From contig OZ220686.1 in NCBI GenBank assembly GCA_965116435.1, positions 1,426,001 through 1,490,000 on the forward strand: DNA of 64,000 nt. Direction: 5' to 3'. The position numbers and the translations under genes are program-made. The DNA is from VXPQ01 sp965116435 (GTDB lineage Bacteria; Bacteroidota; Rhodothermia; Rhodothermales; VXPQ01). Below the pieces are notes generated by a model. It was not told where the DNA came from and ran no database searches. It saw only the letters and a program-made list of their open reading frames with translations. Positions 1-8,978 of this stretch are shown here, piece after piece (positions within the stretch are counted from its first letter, which is position 1; each line of letters opens with the position of its first letter).

Positions 1-1008
<1,008 letters not shown>

Positions 1009-1034
1009 TCGAGCGGTTCGTTCCAGCAAAGAAG

Positions 1035-1115
1035 GCGCTGGTCAAGTCCGCAAAGATCAGAGGCAGCAAGGGGTGCGCCGACAAGGAATGACGAAGCAAT
1101 GTGGCAGGCCCCACC
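1035..1115. repeat. Dispersed intergenic palindromic repeat, copy 1
   Basis: The segment CTGGTCAAGTCCGCAAAG followed by GATCAGAGGC forms a weak hairpin (CTGGTC/GATCAG with G-U pairing). The same core, CTGAT-AAGTCC-C-GATCAG, recurs at 18695, 22926, 34747 and, inverted, at 24879. This copy shares a longer flank with the 24.8-kb copy, including ATGACGAAGCAA and GTGGC-GGCCCC. It lies in the convergent gap between nadE and pgl, where it could act as a terminator or be a REP-like element. No gene is seen in the 1009-1210 gap. Confidence 0.6.
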
Positions 1116-1210
1116 GTGTCCGGTCCAGTGGTTTCGCACAGTGGTCGAGGGTCGAGAGGCCTGTTCCGGGCGCCATACGAAGGAAGCGGGCCCCGCATGG
1201 CAGGATCGGG

Positions 1211-1921
1211 TCACGCCGGCGAACGCGGAGCCGCCGAGGCGTCCGCAAAAATCACGGTCTCCCGAAGCCCGGCGATATGCGAAGCGGGTAGGGCCGGGTC
1301 GTTGTCGAGGACGCGCTGCAGCGTTTCCCGTTTGGCCGCTCCCGCCACCATAAACGCCACCGTTTCCGCCCGGTTGAGCACGGCGGGGGTGAGCGTGATG
1401 CGTTCCCTCGGCGGCCTGTAGGCAGGCCCCTCCACCGCCACGACCCATCGATCCGGGGCCGGAGAATACCCTGGAAACAACGAGGCCGTGTGTCCATCGT
1501 CCCCGATGCCGAGCAGGGCCACATCGAACGTCTTGCCCTGCGCCGGACCGAAATAGTCCCGCAGGAGGGTTTCGTAGGCGTCCGCCGCCGCTTCCGGCGT
1601 GTCGAGCGAGGTATTTACCGGATGCAGGTTTGCTTTCGGAATCGGTACGGCGTCAACGAACAGGCGGCGGGCCGCCCAAAAATTGTTGTCGGGACCGTCT
1701 TCCGGCGCAAACCGCTCGTCGGCCCAGAACAGTCGAATGTCGGGCCAGGGCAATGCGCGCCCTTCCGCGCCGCCAAGCAACGCAAAAAGACGTTCGGGGG
1801 TCGATCCGCCGGAAAGGCATAGGTTGCATGGCGCGCCTGCGGACGCCTTTGCGCGAATCATGTGCAAGGCGGCATGACTCAGCGCATCGAGCTGTTCGTA
1901 CGTTTGCAACCGTCGCTGCAT
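1211..1921 (-). CDS. pgl: 6-phosphogluconolactonase
   Basis: Hydrolyses 6-phospho-D-glucono-1,5-lactone to 6-phosphogluconate, the second step of the oxidative pentose phosphate pathway (cytoplasmic). The 236-residue protein is the usual length for the DevB/SOL family. It carries the family signatures LCLSGGSTPERLF near residue 34, LFWADERFAP with the following NNFWAARRLF, and LLGIGDDGHTASLFPG. The ATG start at 1921 lies 12 bp downstream of the zwf stop, so the two are almost certainly cotranscribed (zwf first) and act on consecutive intermediates. The downstream gap toward nadE contains a dispersed palindrome that may end the transcript. Confidence 0.95.
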   Translation of the reverse strand: MQRRLQTYEQLDALSHAALHMIRAKASAGAPCNLCLSGGSTPERLFALLGGAEGRALPWPDIRLFWADERFAPEDGPDNNFWAARRLFVDAVPIPKANLHPVNTSLDTPEAAADAYETLLRDYFGPAQGKTFDVALLGIGDDGHTASLFPGYSPAPDRWVVAVEGPAYRPPRERITLTPAVLNRAETVAFMVAGAAKRETLQRVLDNDPALPASHIAGLRETVIFADASAAPRSPA

Positions 1922-1933
1922 GGAACGCGGGCG

Positions 1934-3349
1934 TCAGGAGGCGGGGTGCGGACCGGGCGACCCGGAAGCATACGGATGCACGGGCAGCCCGGCTTCAAGA
2001 ATCGGCGTGTAGAGCCGCCACGAATTGATCACCTCGTCGGCGTGCACGAACAGGGTCTGATCTCCCTGAATCACATCCCCAAGCAATGTTTCGTAGGCTT
2101 GCGGGAGGTCGCCGAACGCATCGTCGTAGCGGAAACGAAGCCGTCTGGGCGCGAGCCTGAGCGGCATGCGCGGCTGCTTTACCTCAAAGTGCAGATTGAA
2201 CCCTTCGTCCGGCTGCAACGTGATTTCAAGAATGTTGGGACGAACGTCGCACGTATCCTCGTAGGGCCGAAAAAGCGAGACCGGCGCCGGCTGAAAGCGG
2301 ATGGCGATGCGGGTGCGCTTTTCGGGCATGCGCTTGCCCGTCTCCAGGAAGAACGGAACGCCTCGCCACCGCCAGTTGGCGATCTCCATGCGCAGGCGGA
2401 CAAACGTTTCGGTATTGGACCCCTCCGACACGCCCGCTTCCTCCCGGTAAGGCCGGACGGACTCGCCATCGGCTTTTCCGCCGACATACTGGCCCAGCAA
2501 CACATCCTCGCGCCGAAGCGGAACAATGGATTCCAGCGCCTTGATTTTTTCCTGCCGGATGGAATCGGCGGCGAATCGGGCGGGCGCTTCCATGGCAACC
2601 AGGGAAAGCAACTGGGTAAGATGGTTCTGCACCATGTCTCGTAACGCGCCCGACTGGTCGTAATACCCTGCGCGCGTTTCGACGCCGAGGGCTTCGTGCA
2701 CCTGGATATCAACCCGTTCAATTTGTCCCCGGTGCCATACGCTCTCGAAAAGCGCATTGCCGAACCGAAAAACCAGCAGATTCTGCACCGTTTCCTTGCC
2801 GAGATAATGGTCGATGCGGAAGATCCGGGACTCGTCGAAATAGCGGTGTACAAGGTCGTTCAAGGCATGGGCAGACGTTAGGTCGTGTCCAAAAGGCTTT
2901 TCGATGACGAGCCGCGACCAGCCTGCTGCCCTGTGGAGATGCGCCTGGCCAAGGGCTTCAATGGTTCCGGGGAACGTCTTGGGGGGCAATGCAAGATAAA
3001 AAACCCGGTTGCCGGGCAGGCCGCATTCCTTTTCGATCGCGGCGATGCGGCGTACAAGTCCATCGTAGCCGTTGCCTCCGCCCCCCAGCGACTGGTAGAA
3101 AACATGGTTGTCGCACCAGGCAGAGAGATCGGTGTCTGCGGCGCGCTGTTGCTCGCGCAGCGCTTCGCGGATACTGGCCCGGAAGGCTGCATCGGACATG
3201 TCGGACCGGGCCACGCCGAGGATGTGGCAACAACGCAGTTCGTCGTGCCGCTCCATGAGCTGAAACAGCGCGGGCACCAGTTTGCGCGACGTCAAATCGC
3301 CGCTGGCGCCAAAAATCACAAAAAGATGGGGCTGGAAAGAGCGGGACAT
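1934..3349 (-). CDS. zwf: Glucose-6-phosphate 1-dehydrogenase
   Basis: Oxidises glucose 6-phosphate to 6-phosphogluconolactone with NAD(P)+, the entry of the oxidative pentose phosphate pathway. The N-terminal nucleotide-binding motif FGASGDLTSRKLVPAL is near residues 12-27, and the active-site signature RIDHYLGKETVQNLL is present. Its length of about 471 residues fits the family. I chose the ATG at 3349 (MSRSFQP); the only upstream alternative is a TTG at 3355. No clear Shine-Dalgarno site is visible. It is followed directly by pgl. The later pathway enzymes gntK and gnd lie at 60.8-62.3 kb in the same window rather than beside it. Confidence 0.96.
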   Translation of the reverse strand: MSRSFQPHLFVIFGASGDLTSRKLVPALFQLMERHDELRCCHILGVARSDMSDAAFRASIREALREQQRAADTDLSAWCDNHVFYQSLGGGGNGYDGLVRRIAAIEKECGLPGNRVFYLALPPKTFPGTIEALGQAHLHRAAGWSRLVIEKPFGHDLTSAHALNDLVHRYFDESRIFRIDHYLGKETVQNLLVFRFGNALFESVWHRGQIERVDIQVHEALGVETRAGYYDQSGALRDMVQNHLTQLLSLVAMEAPARFAADSIRQEKIKALESIVPLRREDVLLGQYVGGKADGESVRPYREEAGVSEGSNTETFVRLRMEIANWRWRGVPFFLETGKRMPEKRTRIAIRFQPAPVSLFRPYEDTCDVRPNILEITLQPDEGFNLHFEVKQPRMPLRLAPRRLRFRYDDAFGDLPQAYETLLGDVIQGDQTLFVHADEVINSWRLYTPILEAGLPVHPYASGSPGPHPAS

Positions 3350-3403
3350 GGGCAAACCCGTTACGGTGCGGCAGGCGGTCCTTTATGGTAACTAATTTCG
3401 GGG

Positions 3404-4930
3404 TCAGCGTTGTGGTTCTCGCGTCTCCGCCACGCATGTCTCAAGTTCGGACAAGGCGTTCAGCAGGGGCGCCTTGGTCGCACCCTCAACCTCCGTCAAG
3501 GATGCGCGCAGGTCAGATGCCACCTCCGCGCCGCCGTGCTCCCATGCTATGTTCCGGCGCCCCCTCGCCTCCCAGGATCCAGGCGGAGCATTGCGAGCAG
3601 CCCTGCATAAGTCCATAAAATACTCCAGCACGTCCAGCGCTTCGGATACCGCATCTGCCACGCGCGGGCCCTGCGGATAGTGGATCCAGTACCAGGCCCA
3701 TCTGTCCATGACGCGTACATGAGCGGTACATGCAAAATCTCCTTCGCAGTCATGGGAAATCCCCCGATTCACATACGTCCACAATATTTCGTGGGCGCCG
3801 GGATGCTCTTTGTATTGTTCGTGGAGATTCAGAAAAGCCTCGTCGCGCACCTCCCATCTTCCGCCGGGCTCGAAATACCGGACATCCTCGCCAAGAGACT
3901 GGACTATGGCGTAAACGAGCGGATCCGCATTGAATCGGTATATACTCGATAGCCACCGATCAAGCACTTCAAAACGCCACAATCCCAAAATCGGCGAGGC
4001 TTCGACCATGTCTCTGTGGCCGCGGGTGCGGCTCGACAAGACATTATACGCCCGCAACAGGTTCATATTCGACCATGCCTGGCCCGTCGCTTTGAACTGC
4101 TCTGTAATCGCCAGGACATGCTCGTCCGTATCGCCGGGAGCCGTCAGCGACTTGCTCACCCAGCAGCCATCGAACACGAACGTCCATGTTGCGCGGGCGA
4201 CAACGGTATCCGTACGCCCTGTATTGAAATGGTAGTCCAGCGGAAGCACAGGACCGTTCGCTACCGGGAGTTTGGCGGGAGCGGGGCGGCAGACTACATC
4301 ATGCGCTATGATCGCCCGATCCGTCGGCTCAAGCCCCCCGCTGGCGTCATGCATCTGATCGGGAAGCGATTCCATCCAGGCTATAAGCAACGGAGATTCT
4401 GCGGCCAGACCCTGACGGGGCGCCTCCAGTACAGCGCGCTCAAGTACTTGGCGCCGACGCAGTGCAATAGCTGGCGACCCTTCGACAACCGTTCGATGCC
4501 TGCGGTGCCCAAGCAGATTATGGACAGCTACCAGATCGCTTACCGATATGCCCTCGGGCCTGGAAAGCACGCTGTCGGCCATTTGCAGAAGGTGCGTTTC
4601 CGATATATGGTATCCGTCCGTTCGGGCAAGGACCGATTCCGGGATCCAACACCCGTTGGAGACGCCCGCATATTTGGTATAGCCCTCAGACAAATACACC
4701 CAAACGTCCCCGGCATCGCTCGTGTGCCTGCGCCCGGGGCTGACGAACATTCCCGCTTCCTGTCCCATGTGCCGGAAAACCCCCAGTACATCCGCTGTGG
4801 CCGAGGGCGCCGCACGGCAGGCGACATTCGGAAACATCAGTACCGACTGCTGTGCCAGAACGGGCACGGCAAACGCAGCAGCCACACCAAGCACGAGGAG
4901 CAACCTGATCTGGACCATGGCGTCACGCAT
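3404..4930 (-). CDS. Secreted protein with duplicated SH3-like/helical module, function unknown
   Basis: I do not recognise the family. From the ATG at 4930 (AGAAGG-type ribosome site about 5 bp upstream) the protein has a signal peptide ending near VLAQQ (residues 1-27). It then shows two similar modules, at about residues 34-170 and 208-330. Each opens with a strand containing VxCRxAP (C38, C214), has a short aromatic strand, and reaches a GCW motif (C94, C256). A helical stretch follows with ISVSDLVAVHNLLGHRRHRT in the first copy and NMNLLRAYNVLSSRTRGHRD in the second, then VEGSPAIAL or VEASPILGL. The strand part resembles bacterial SH3 (SH3b) folds, and the paired cysteines could form disulfides outside the cytoplasm. 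The roughly 180 C-terminal residues are mostly helical. The reading frame stays open to 5134, but the signal peptide supports the shorter start. It is divergent from the barrel gene at 5215. Confidence 0.6.
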   Translation of the reverse strand: MRDAMVQIRLLLVLGVAAAFAVPVLAQQSVLMFPNVACRAAPSATADVLGVFRHMGQEAGMFVSPGRRHTSDAGDVWVYLSEGYTKYAGVSNGCWIPESVLARTDGYHISETHLLQMADSVLSRPEGISVSDLVAVHNLLGHRRHRTVVEGSPAIALRRRQVLERAVLEAPRQGLAAESPLLIAWMESLPDQMHDASGGLEPTDRAIIAHDVVCRPAPAKLPVANGPVLPLDYHFNTGRTDTVVARATWTFVFDGCWVSKSLTAPGDTDEHVLAITEQFKATGQAWSNMNLLRAYNVLSSRTRGHRDMVEASPILGLWRFEVLDRWLSSIYRFNADPLVYAIVQSLGEDVRYFEPGGRWEVRDEAFLNLHEQYKEHPGAHEILWTYVNRGISHDCEGDFACTAHVRVMDRWAWYWIHYPQGPRVADAVSEALDVLEYFMDLCRAARNAPPGSWEARGRRNIAWEHGGAEVASDLRASLTEVEGATKAPLLNALSELETCVAETREPQR

Positions 4931-5214
4931 ACCCGCCTTCTTGAGAATTTTCAGCATTTCCCTGAGGCGGGCCGGGGTCTTGAATACCCGGACTTTTGGG
5001 GCTCCTGACCACATATTCGATGATCGCATGGCATGCTTTTGTATCGTTCCGTTGGAAAATAGGAAGTTTGCGTCTGAAAAGTTCCTCAAACCTCTTGTCG
5101 AAACCTTACCCCCTGCTGTGCAATTCAAAAGCAACGGACCTTGCGTAATTGCGTGGAATCAATCCGAATTCATTCATTGGTGCGTCCATCTATTTCCTAA
5201 CCAGAGAGGATATC

Positions 5215-6060
5215 ATGAAACCCCATGTCGTCGTCGCCTCTGTCATCGCAATATATATGGTGTTTGGTTTTAGCCTGCCGACAAGCACGGCCCAGACCGC
5301 TTCCGTGCCCGATCCTTTTCCGCCGCGGATGTTTTTCACGTCGGGATTCATAGGTTCAAGCGCACACACGCTCCCGAACGGCAACGGCTACTTCGCCGCA
5401 GGATATGCCGGCGCCGAGTTCTTGGCGCAGCTATCCGACAAGGAAACATCCTCCCTGCCGTTTATCGTTCACGGCGCCTACGGCGTCACGGACTACTTCA
5501 CTGTGGGACTTGGCTCTGGCCTATGGAGATACGAAGATGAGTATGGGTATGCTGAAAAGCAATCGGAAATCGAGCTCTTTCCGTATCTGGCGCCCCAGGT
5601 TCGCATGTACCAGGGAGAATTTCTGACCGCCAGCGTAAGGGGCACCATCATCTTTCCGACGGAGGACGTTGTGGAGGGCTGGTTTTACGGAACGTCTCTG
5701 GAGCTTTCTACGAACCTGGCGAAACGGGCGACGGGTCACTTTAGCCTGGGAATCACCGGGATTGTCTACACAGGGGAGCAACTGGATAACGATAATAGCG
5801 ATTCTGCGCGGGTGTTGGCGTTGGGCCAGGATGTCTCGGTATTCATGTCCCCCAAAAGCCACATCAAGGTATTCGGTGAATTGCGAGTCATTTCGGGTGG
5901 CGAGGAGGCTACGCTCTTCACATCTGGCGAGGGAGTTTCGATCTTCACGGGAGGCGCGCGGGTATTGACCAACGCCTTAGGAATCGAGCTGGGGATTGCC
6001 AAGTGGTTCGAGGATGGTTATGAACTCCGCCCCCTTGCAAGCGCCTCGTACCGGTTCTGA
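5215..6060 (+). CDS. Outer-membrane beta-barrel protein, unknown role
   Basis: This is a predicted exported protein of 281 residues. The ATG at 5215 is preceded by AGAGAGGATATC, a reasonable ribosome-binding site. An N-terminal hydrophobic signal (MKPHVVVASVIAIYMVFGF) ends near TSTAQ. The rest is a series of short alternating strands rich in G, Y and F, and the protein ends in ASYRF. A terminal aromatic residue is typical of BAM-inserted barrels. I see no catalytic motif and cannot name a family. It is divergent from the SH3-like secreted protein, and both could be envelope proteins under a shared promoter region at 4931-5214. That link is inferred from position only. Confidence 0.6.
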   Translation: MKPHVVVASVIAIYMVFGFSLPTSTAQTASVPDPFPPRMFFTSGFIGSSAHTLPNGNGYFAAGYAGAEFLAQLSDKETSSLPFIVHGAYGVTDYFTVGLGSGLWRYEDEYGYAEKQSEIELFPYLAPQVRMYQGEFLTASVRGTIIFPTEDVVEGWFYGTSLELSTNLAKRATGHFSLGITGIVYTGEQLDNDNSDSARVLALGQDVSVFMSPKSHIKVFGELRVISGGEEATLFTSGEGVSIFTGGARVLTNALGIELGIAKWFEDGYELRPLASASYRF

Positions 6061-6093
6061 ACCTGACGTAATCGGCTATCATTGATAAACAAG

Positions 6094-6372
6094 ATGGGCG
6101 CCGCCATCAACCAATACCGATCGGATTATGCCATTCCTCCAGGATGGATTCTTGAGGAACACCTTGACGCGCGCGGTTTCTCACAGGCGGAATTCGCTCG
6201 CCGATGCAGGCGCTCCGCGAAATTGATTAGCGAGATCGTCCATGGCAAAGCGCCCGTCGAACCGGACACGGCGCTACAGTTCGAAAAAGTGCTGGGACTC
6301 AATGCGAACATCTGGCTTGGTGTCGAAAATAAGTATCGACTGCACTATGCTCGCAAGGCAGAAGCCTGCTGA
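6094..6372 (+). CDS. HigA/VapI-like XRE-family antitoxin, short form without visible toxin partner
   Basis: Small helix-turn-helix protein of about 92 residues. It contains the characteristic HigA sequence IPPGWILEEHLDARGFSQAE, a helix-turn-helix through SAKLISEIVHGK, and then DTALQFEKVLGLNANIW. In toxin-antitoxin loci such proteins bind the operon promoter and neutralise HigB-type RNases. In the longer family members I know, this N-terminal block continues into a C-terminal domain of 200 or more residues. Here the frame stops at AEAC (TGA at 6370), and no continuation is visible in the other frames. No higB-like toxin lies on either side. Start could be the ATG at 6094 or a TTG at 6082. It may be an orphan regulator or a truncated remnant. 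Confidence 0.65.
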   Translation: MGAAINQYRSDYAIPPGWILEEHLDARGFSQAEFARRCRRSAKLISEIVHGKAPVEPDTALQFEKVLGLNANIWLGVENKYRLHYARKAEAC

Positions 6373-6437
6373 GCGCTCGACATAAAACAGATGTCCACCT
6401 GTGGTTCACCCTTTTTCACGAAGCGGCACCCGAAAAT

Positions 6438-7088
6438 CTATCCTGCATAACGCACCACCGTGTCGAAGGGCAGTTTTTCGATGTTGGGGACTTCGGCGGT
6501 GGGGTGTGGATAGCCTGCCACGAGTAGCAGGAACGGGGTTTCGTTGTGCGGCCTGTCCAGGATTTCGTTCAGAAAGCGCATGGGGCTGGGCGTGTGCGTA
6601 AGGGTGGCGACGCCTGCATGGTGCAGGGCCGCAATCAAAAAGCCCGCCGCAATGCCCACGGATTCCGACGCATAGTAGTTCTTGATGCGTTTGCCGTCCG
6701 GGCCCAGCCCGTAGCGCTCCATGAAAATGGCGATGAGCGTCGGGGCCTCTTCCAGAAACGGTTTGTTTTCGTCCGTGCCCAATGGAGCCAATGCGTCCAG
6801 CCATTCGCGGGTAGCCCGGCGGTTGTAGAAGGCGCGCTCCTCGGCTTCCGCCGCCGTGCGGATGCGGGCCTTGATTTTGGCGTCGCGCACCACCACGAAA
6901 CGCCACGGCTGGCGATTTGCACCGCTCGGGGCCGAAGCGGCTACCCGCAATGCAGCGGCGAGCACTTCGTCCGGGACGGGTCTGGAATCGAAATGGCGCA
7001 CGGTGCGGCGACGGGCCATTTCGTCCGCAAAGCGCTGCGCACGGCGGATCGCTTCGTCCGGGGAATAGATAACGGGCTGGAGTTTCAT
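6438..7088 (-). CDS. Nitroreductase-family flavoprotein, iodotyrosine deiodinase-like
   Basis: FMN-dependent oxidoreductase of the nitroreductase fold, about 216 residues from the ATG at 7088 (MKLQPV). It matches the iodotyrosine deiodinase (IYD) subgroup particularly well: ARRRTVRHFDSRPVP, the FMN-binding SGANRQPWRFVVV, the middle EAEERAFYNRRATREWLDAL corresponding to the IYD active-site lid, then YYASESVGIAAGFLIAAL and LLLVAGYP. IYD removes halogen from halotyrosines by reduction, and bacterial homologues are known. Substrate specificity here is inferred, so a general quinone/nitro reductase remains possible. The frame is open to 7157, but that would run into the repeat array, so I prefer the internal ATG. 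Upstream lies the 27-bp repeat array, which therefore occupies its promoter region. Confidence 0.82.
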   Translation of the reverse strand: MKLQPVIYSPDEAIRRAQRFADEMARRRTVRHFDSRPVPDEVLAAALRVAASAPSGANRQPWRFVVVRDAKIKARIRTAAEAEERAFYNRRATREWLDALAPLGTDENKPFLEEAPTLIAIFMERYGLGPDGKRIKNYYASESVGIAAGFLIAALHHAGVATLTHTPSPMRFLNEILDRPHNETPFLLLVAGYPHPTAEVPNIEKLPFDTVVRYAG

Positions 7089-7130
7089 AGCGCCATAAGG
7101 AGAATTTTCCCGGACAGATGTTCCCGAAAG

Positions 7131-7400
7131 TGGCCAGCAAGCCCATTTAGCGGTCACTTGTGGCCAGCAAACTCATTTAGAGGTCACTTTTTGGCAAAAG
7201 TGGCCAGCAAACTCATTTGGCGGTCACATTGCGCCAAAAGTGACCGGCAAGCCCATTTAGCGGTCACTTGTGGCCAGCAAACCGATTTAGAGGTCACATT
7301 ACGGCAAAAGTGACCGGCAAACTCATTTAGAGGTCACTTTTAGGCAAAAGTGGCCAGCAAATGGAGCATTTCGCTAAAAGACGGCATTTTTGACCGTCAA
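7131..7400. repeat. Array of 27-bp imperfect inverted repeats with 30/40-bp phasing
   Basis: Six good copies of a 27-bp unit begin at 7131, 7161, 7201, 7241, 7271 and 7311, with degenerate half-copies at 7351 and 7391. The unit reads TGGCCAGCAA (or TGACCGGCAA), then about 10 bp ending in ATTTAG, then (A/C)GGTCAC. With the preceding G, the best copy (7240-7267) has 7-bp perfect arms GTGACCG/CGGTCAC. The spacers are either TTG or a 13-bp sequence ending mostly in GGCAAAAG, so start-to-start distances are 30, 40, 40, 30, 40, 40 and 40 bp. The short spacer is exactly 10 bp shorter, which keeps all sites on one DNA face. It could be a terminal-repeat set left by an IS21-like element, iterons, or an operator array. 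No transposase gene is visible nearby. Confidence 0.8.
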
Positions 7401-7731
7401 AAAACGGGTTTGGGCGGCATGCTGGCGAAGAAATGCCTCTCAAATCCGCTTCGCGTCACGGGCGGCGGGCGAAATTCTTAATGCTCCCTGCGGTATCCAG
7501 GCCTCGGAGAGGCTCCGCAAAAGCCACCTCCGTCGCGATTCGTCCCTGCGCGGATTCTCGCCGAATTGATTCTATCGTCACAAAATCGTAACATTCTCTC
7601 TGATTAGCGTCAAAATCCCCAAAATCCTTCCGGGAAAACCCCGAAATCACAACGCCTCAACAGATCAGAACCCGCATCCCGAGGTACGAACCCTGAAAAC
7701 AGGGCCTATATCCCAGCAACAAGACCAGCCC
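7401..7731. other. Gene-free stretch between repeat array and HsdR-like gene
   Basis: I see no convincing gene, RNA or repeat here. It presumably holds the promoter of the downstream nuclease gene. Base composition becomes more A/T-rich toward 7560-7700. Confidence 0.5.
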
Positions 7732-8892
7732 ATGTCCGAACAACTCGCTTCAGCAATTGAAGATATTGCAAAAGGCATCGCCGACGGAAGATTCCGGAGC
7801 GAGGCAGAAATCAGTCGAGGTATCATACAAAAAATACTGTTTGAACTGGGTTGGCCCGTGTTCGACATGCAGGTGGTTACACCGGAATTCAGAATCGGCG
7901 ATGGCGCGAGAAAGGTGGACTATGCGCTCTGCGATGCGCCGGGCAAGGCGGCCATTCTCATCGAGGTCAAGGACTTGGGCAAAGCGGACAGAAAAGGCCA
8001 AAAACAACTCTTCGAATACTGCTTTCACCAAGGCGTGCCCATTGCAGTGCTGACCGATGGTCGCACCTGGAGTTTCTTTTATCCAGCCGGACAGGGGGAT
8101 TACGACGAGAGACGATTTGCCCGAGTCGACTTGCTTGACGATGACCCCCATGCTGCCGCCAGTACACTCACCAGATATCTAAACATAAACGACGTCAAAT
8201 CGCAGGAAGCCCGGAAACGAGCGCAAAAGGATTACGATGAAGCACGATCCCAAAGAAAAGCGGCTTTGAAGTTTGAACCCGTATGGAACAGGATTCTTTC
8301 GGAACCGGAACCATTGTTGCTGGACTTGTTTTTAGAGGAAATCGAGAAGGAAGCCGATATCAAACCAGACCCGGAACGGGCGGCGGCGTTTATCCGCAGG
8401 CACGCCGTGGGCGGAGAAGTAATTCGAAAACCCCCGAAGGTAAAACCAGGAAGAGGTGGAAAACCACCGTCCAAGCAACCTGAAACACATCCACAGGCCC
8501 AAAAAGAACCTCCTTTACCGCCGGGGCCAAACTCAAGGAAGGCTTCCTTCACATTCCAGGGACGAACGCAAACTTTCAACTCTGGCAACGAACTGCTCGC
8601 CGCCGTATTCAGTATATTCGCCGAGAGGGACCCGGATTTTTGCAGGCGGTACTCCGAAAGTTACGCCGGACGGAACAAAAAATATGTGGCCAAAACCCTG
8701 GAAGAGCTTAACCCATCAAGACCAGGTCTCCGGGCTGCGCTCCCCTTGCCAGGCGGATGGTGGATTTCCACGCATTGCAGCAACATGCAGAAATTGAAGT
8801 GGATACAAGCAGCCTGCCAACTGGTCGGCCTGGAATACGGGCGAGATATAGAGGTTAATCTTCCAAATACGCAGAAAAAGGATAGCCGGTAG
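7732..8892 (+). CDS. Solitary HsdR_N-type PD-(D/E)xK nuclease-domain protein
   Basis: 386-residue protein whose first 150 residues resemble the N-terminal nuclease domain of type I restriction HsdR subunits. Candidate PD-(D/E)xK residues are D63 (in KVDYALC) and E78-x-K80 (in ILIEVKDLG), followed by KGQKQLFEYC. That last segment is typical of HsdR_N proteins annotated as endonuclease-like or model-organism type I R domains. A helical linker rich in K and R follows (about 155-270), with a low-complexity K/P stretch near 245-275. The C-terminal domain of about 110 residues (KASFTFQGRTQ to EVNLP) I do not recognise. No helicase, HsdM or HsdS is present, so this is not a complete type I system. 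It may be a standalone defence or DNA-repair nuclease. Codon use is visibly less GC-rich than in the metabolic genes. Confidence 0.72.
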   Translation: MSEQLASAIEDIAKGIADGRFRSEAEISRGIIQKILFELGWPVFDMQVVTPEFRIGDGARKVDYALCDAPGKAAILIEVKDLGKADRKGQKQLFEYCFHQGVPIAVLTDGRTWSFFYPAGQGDYDERRFARVDLLDDDPHAAASTLTRYLNINDVKSQEARKRAQKDYDEARSQRKAALKFEPVWNRILSEPEPLLLDLFLEEIEKEADIKPDPERAAAFIRRHAVGGEVIRKPPKVKPGRGGKPPSKQPETHPQAQKEPPLPPGPNSRKASFTFQGRTQTFNSGNELLAAVFSIFAERDPDFCRRYSESYAGRNKKYVAKTLEELNPSRPGLRAALPLPGGWWISTHCSNMQKLKWIQAACQLVGLEYGRDIEVNLPNTQKKDSR

Positions 8893-8978
8893 CAAGACGC
8901 CTGGCGGGCCTCTGCCAGCTCGGCCATGCTTTCACATCTTGCAACAAATCGAGATATCCACCATCCCCCCTACCCCTC

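Noticed and set aside
7131..7400. CRISPR array
   Set aside because: Spacers are only 3 or 13 bp and are themselves similar to each other, and no cas genes are present; it is a phased dyad repeat array instead.
7732..8892. Complete type I restriction-modification system
   Set aside because: Only an HsdR_N-like nuclease domain is present; no helicase, HsdM or HsdS in the window.
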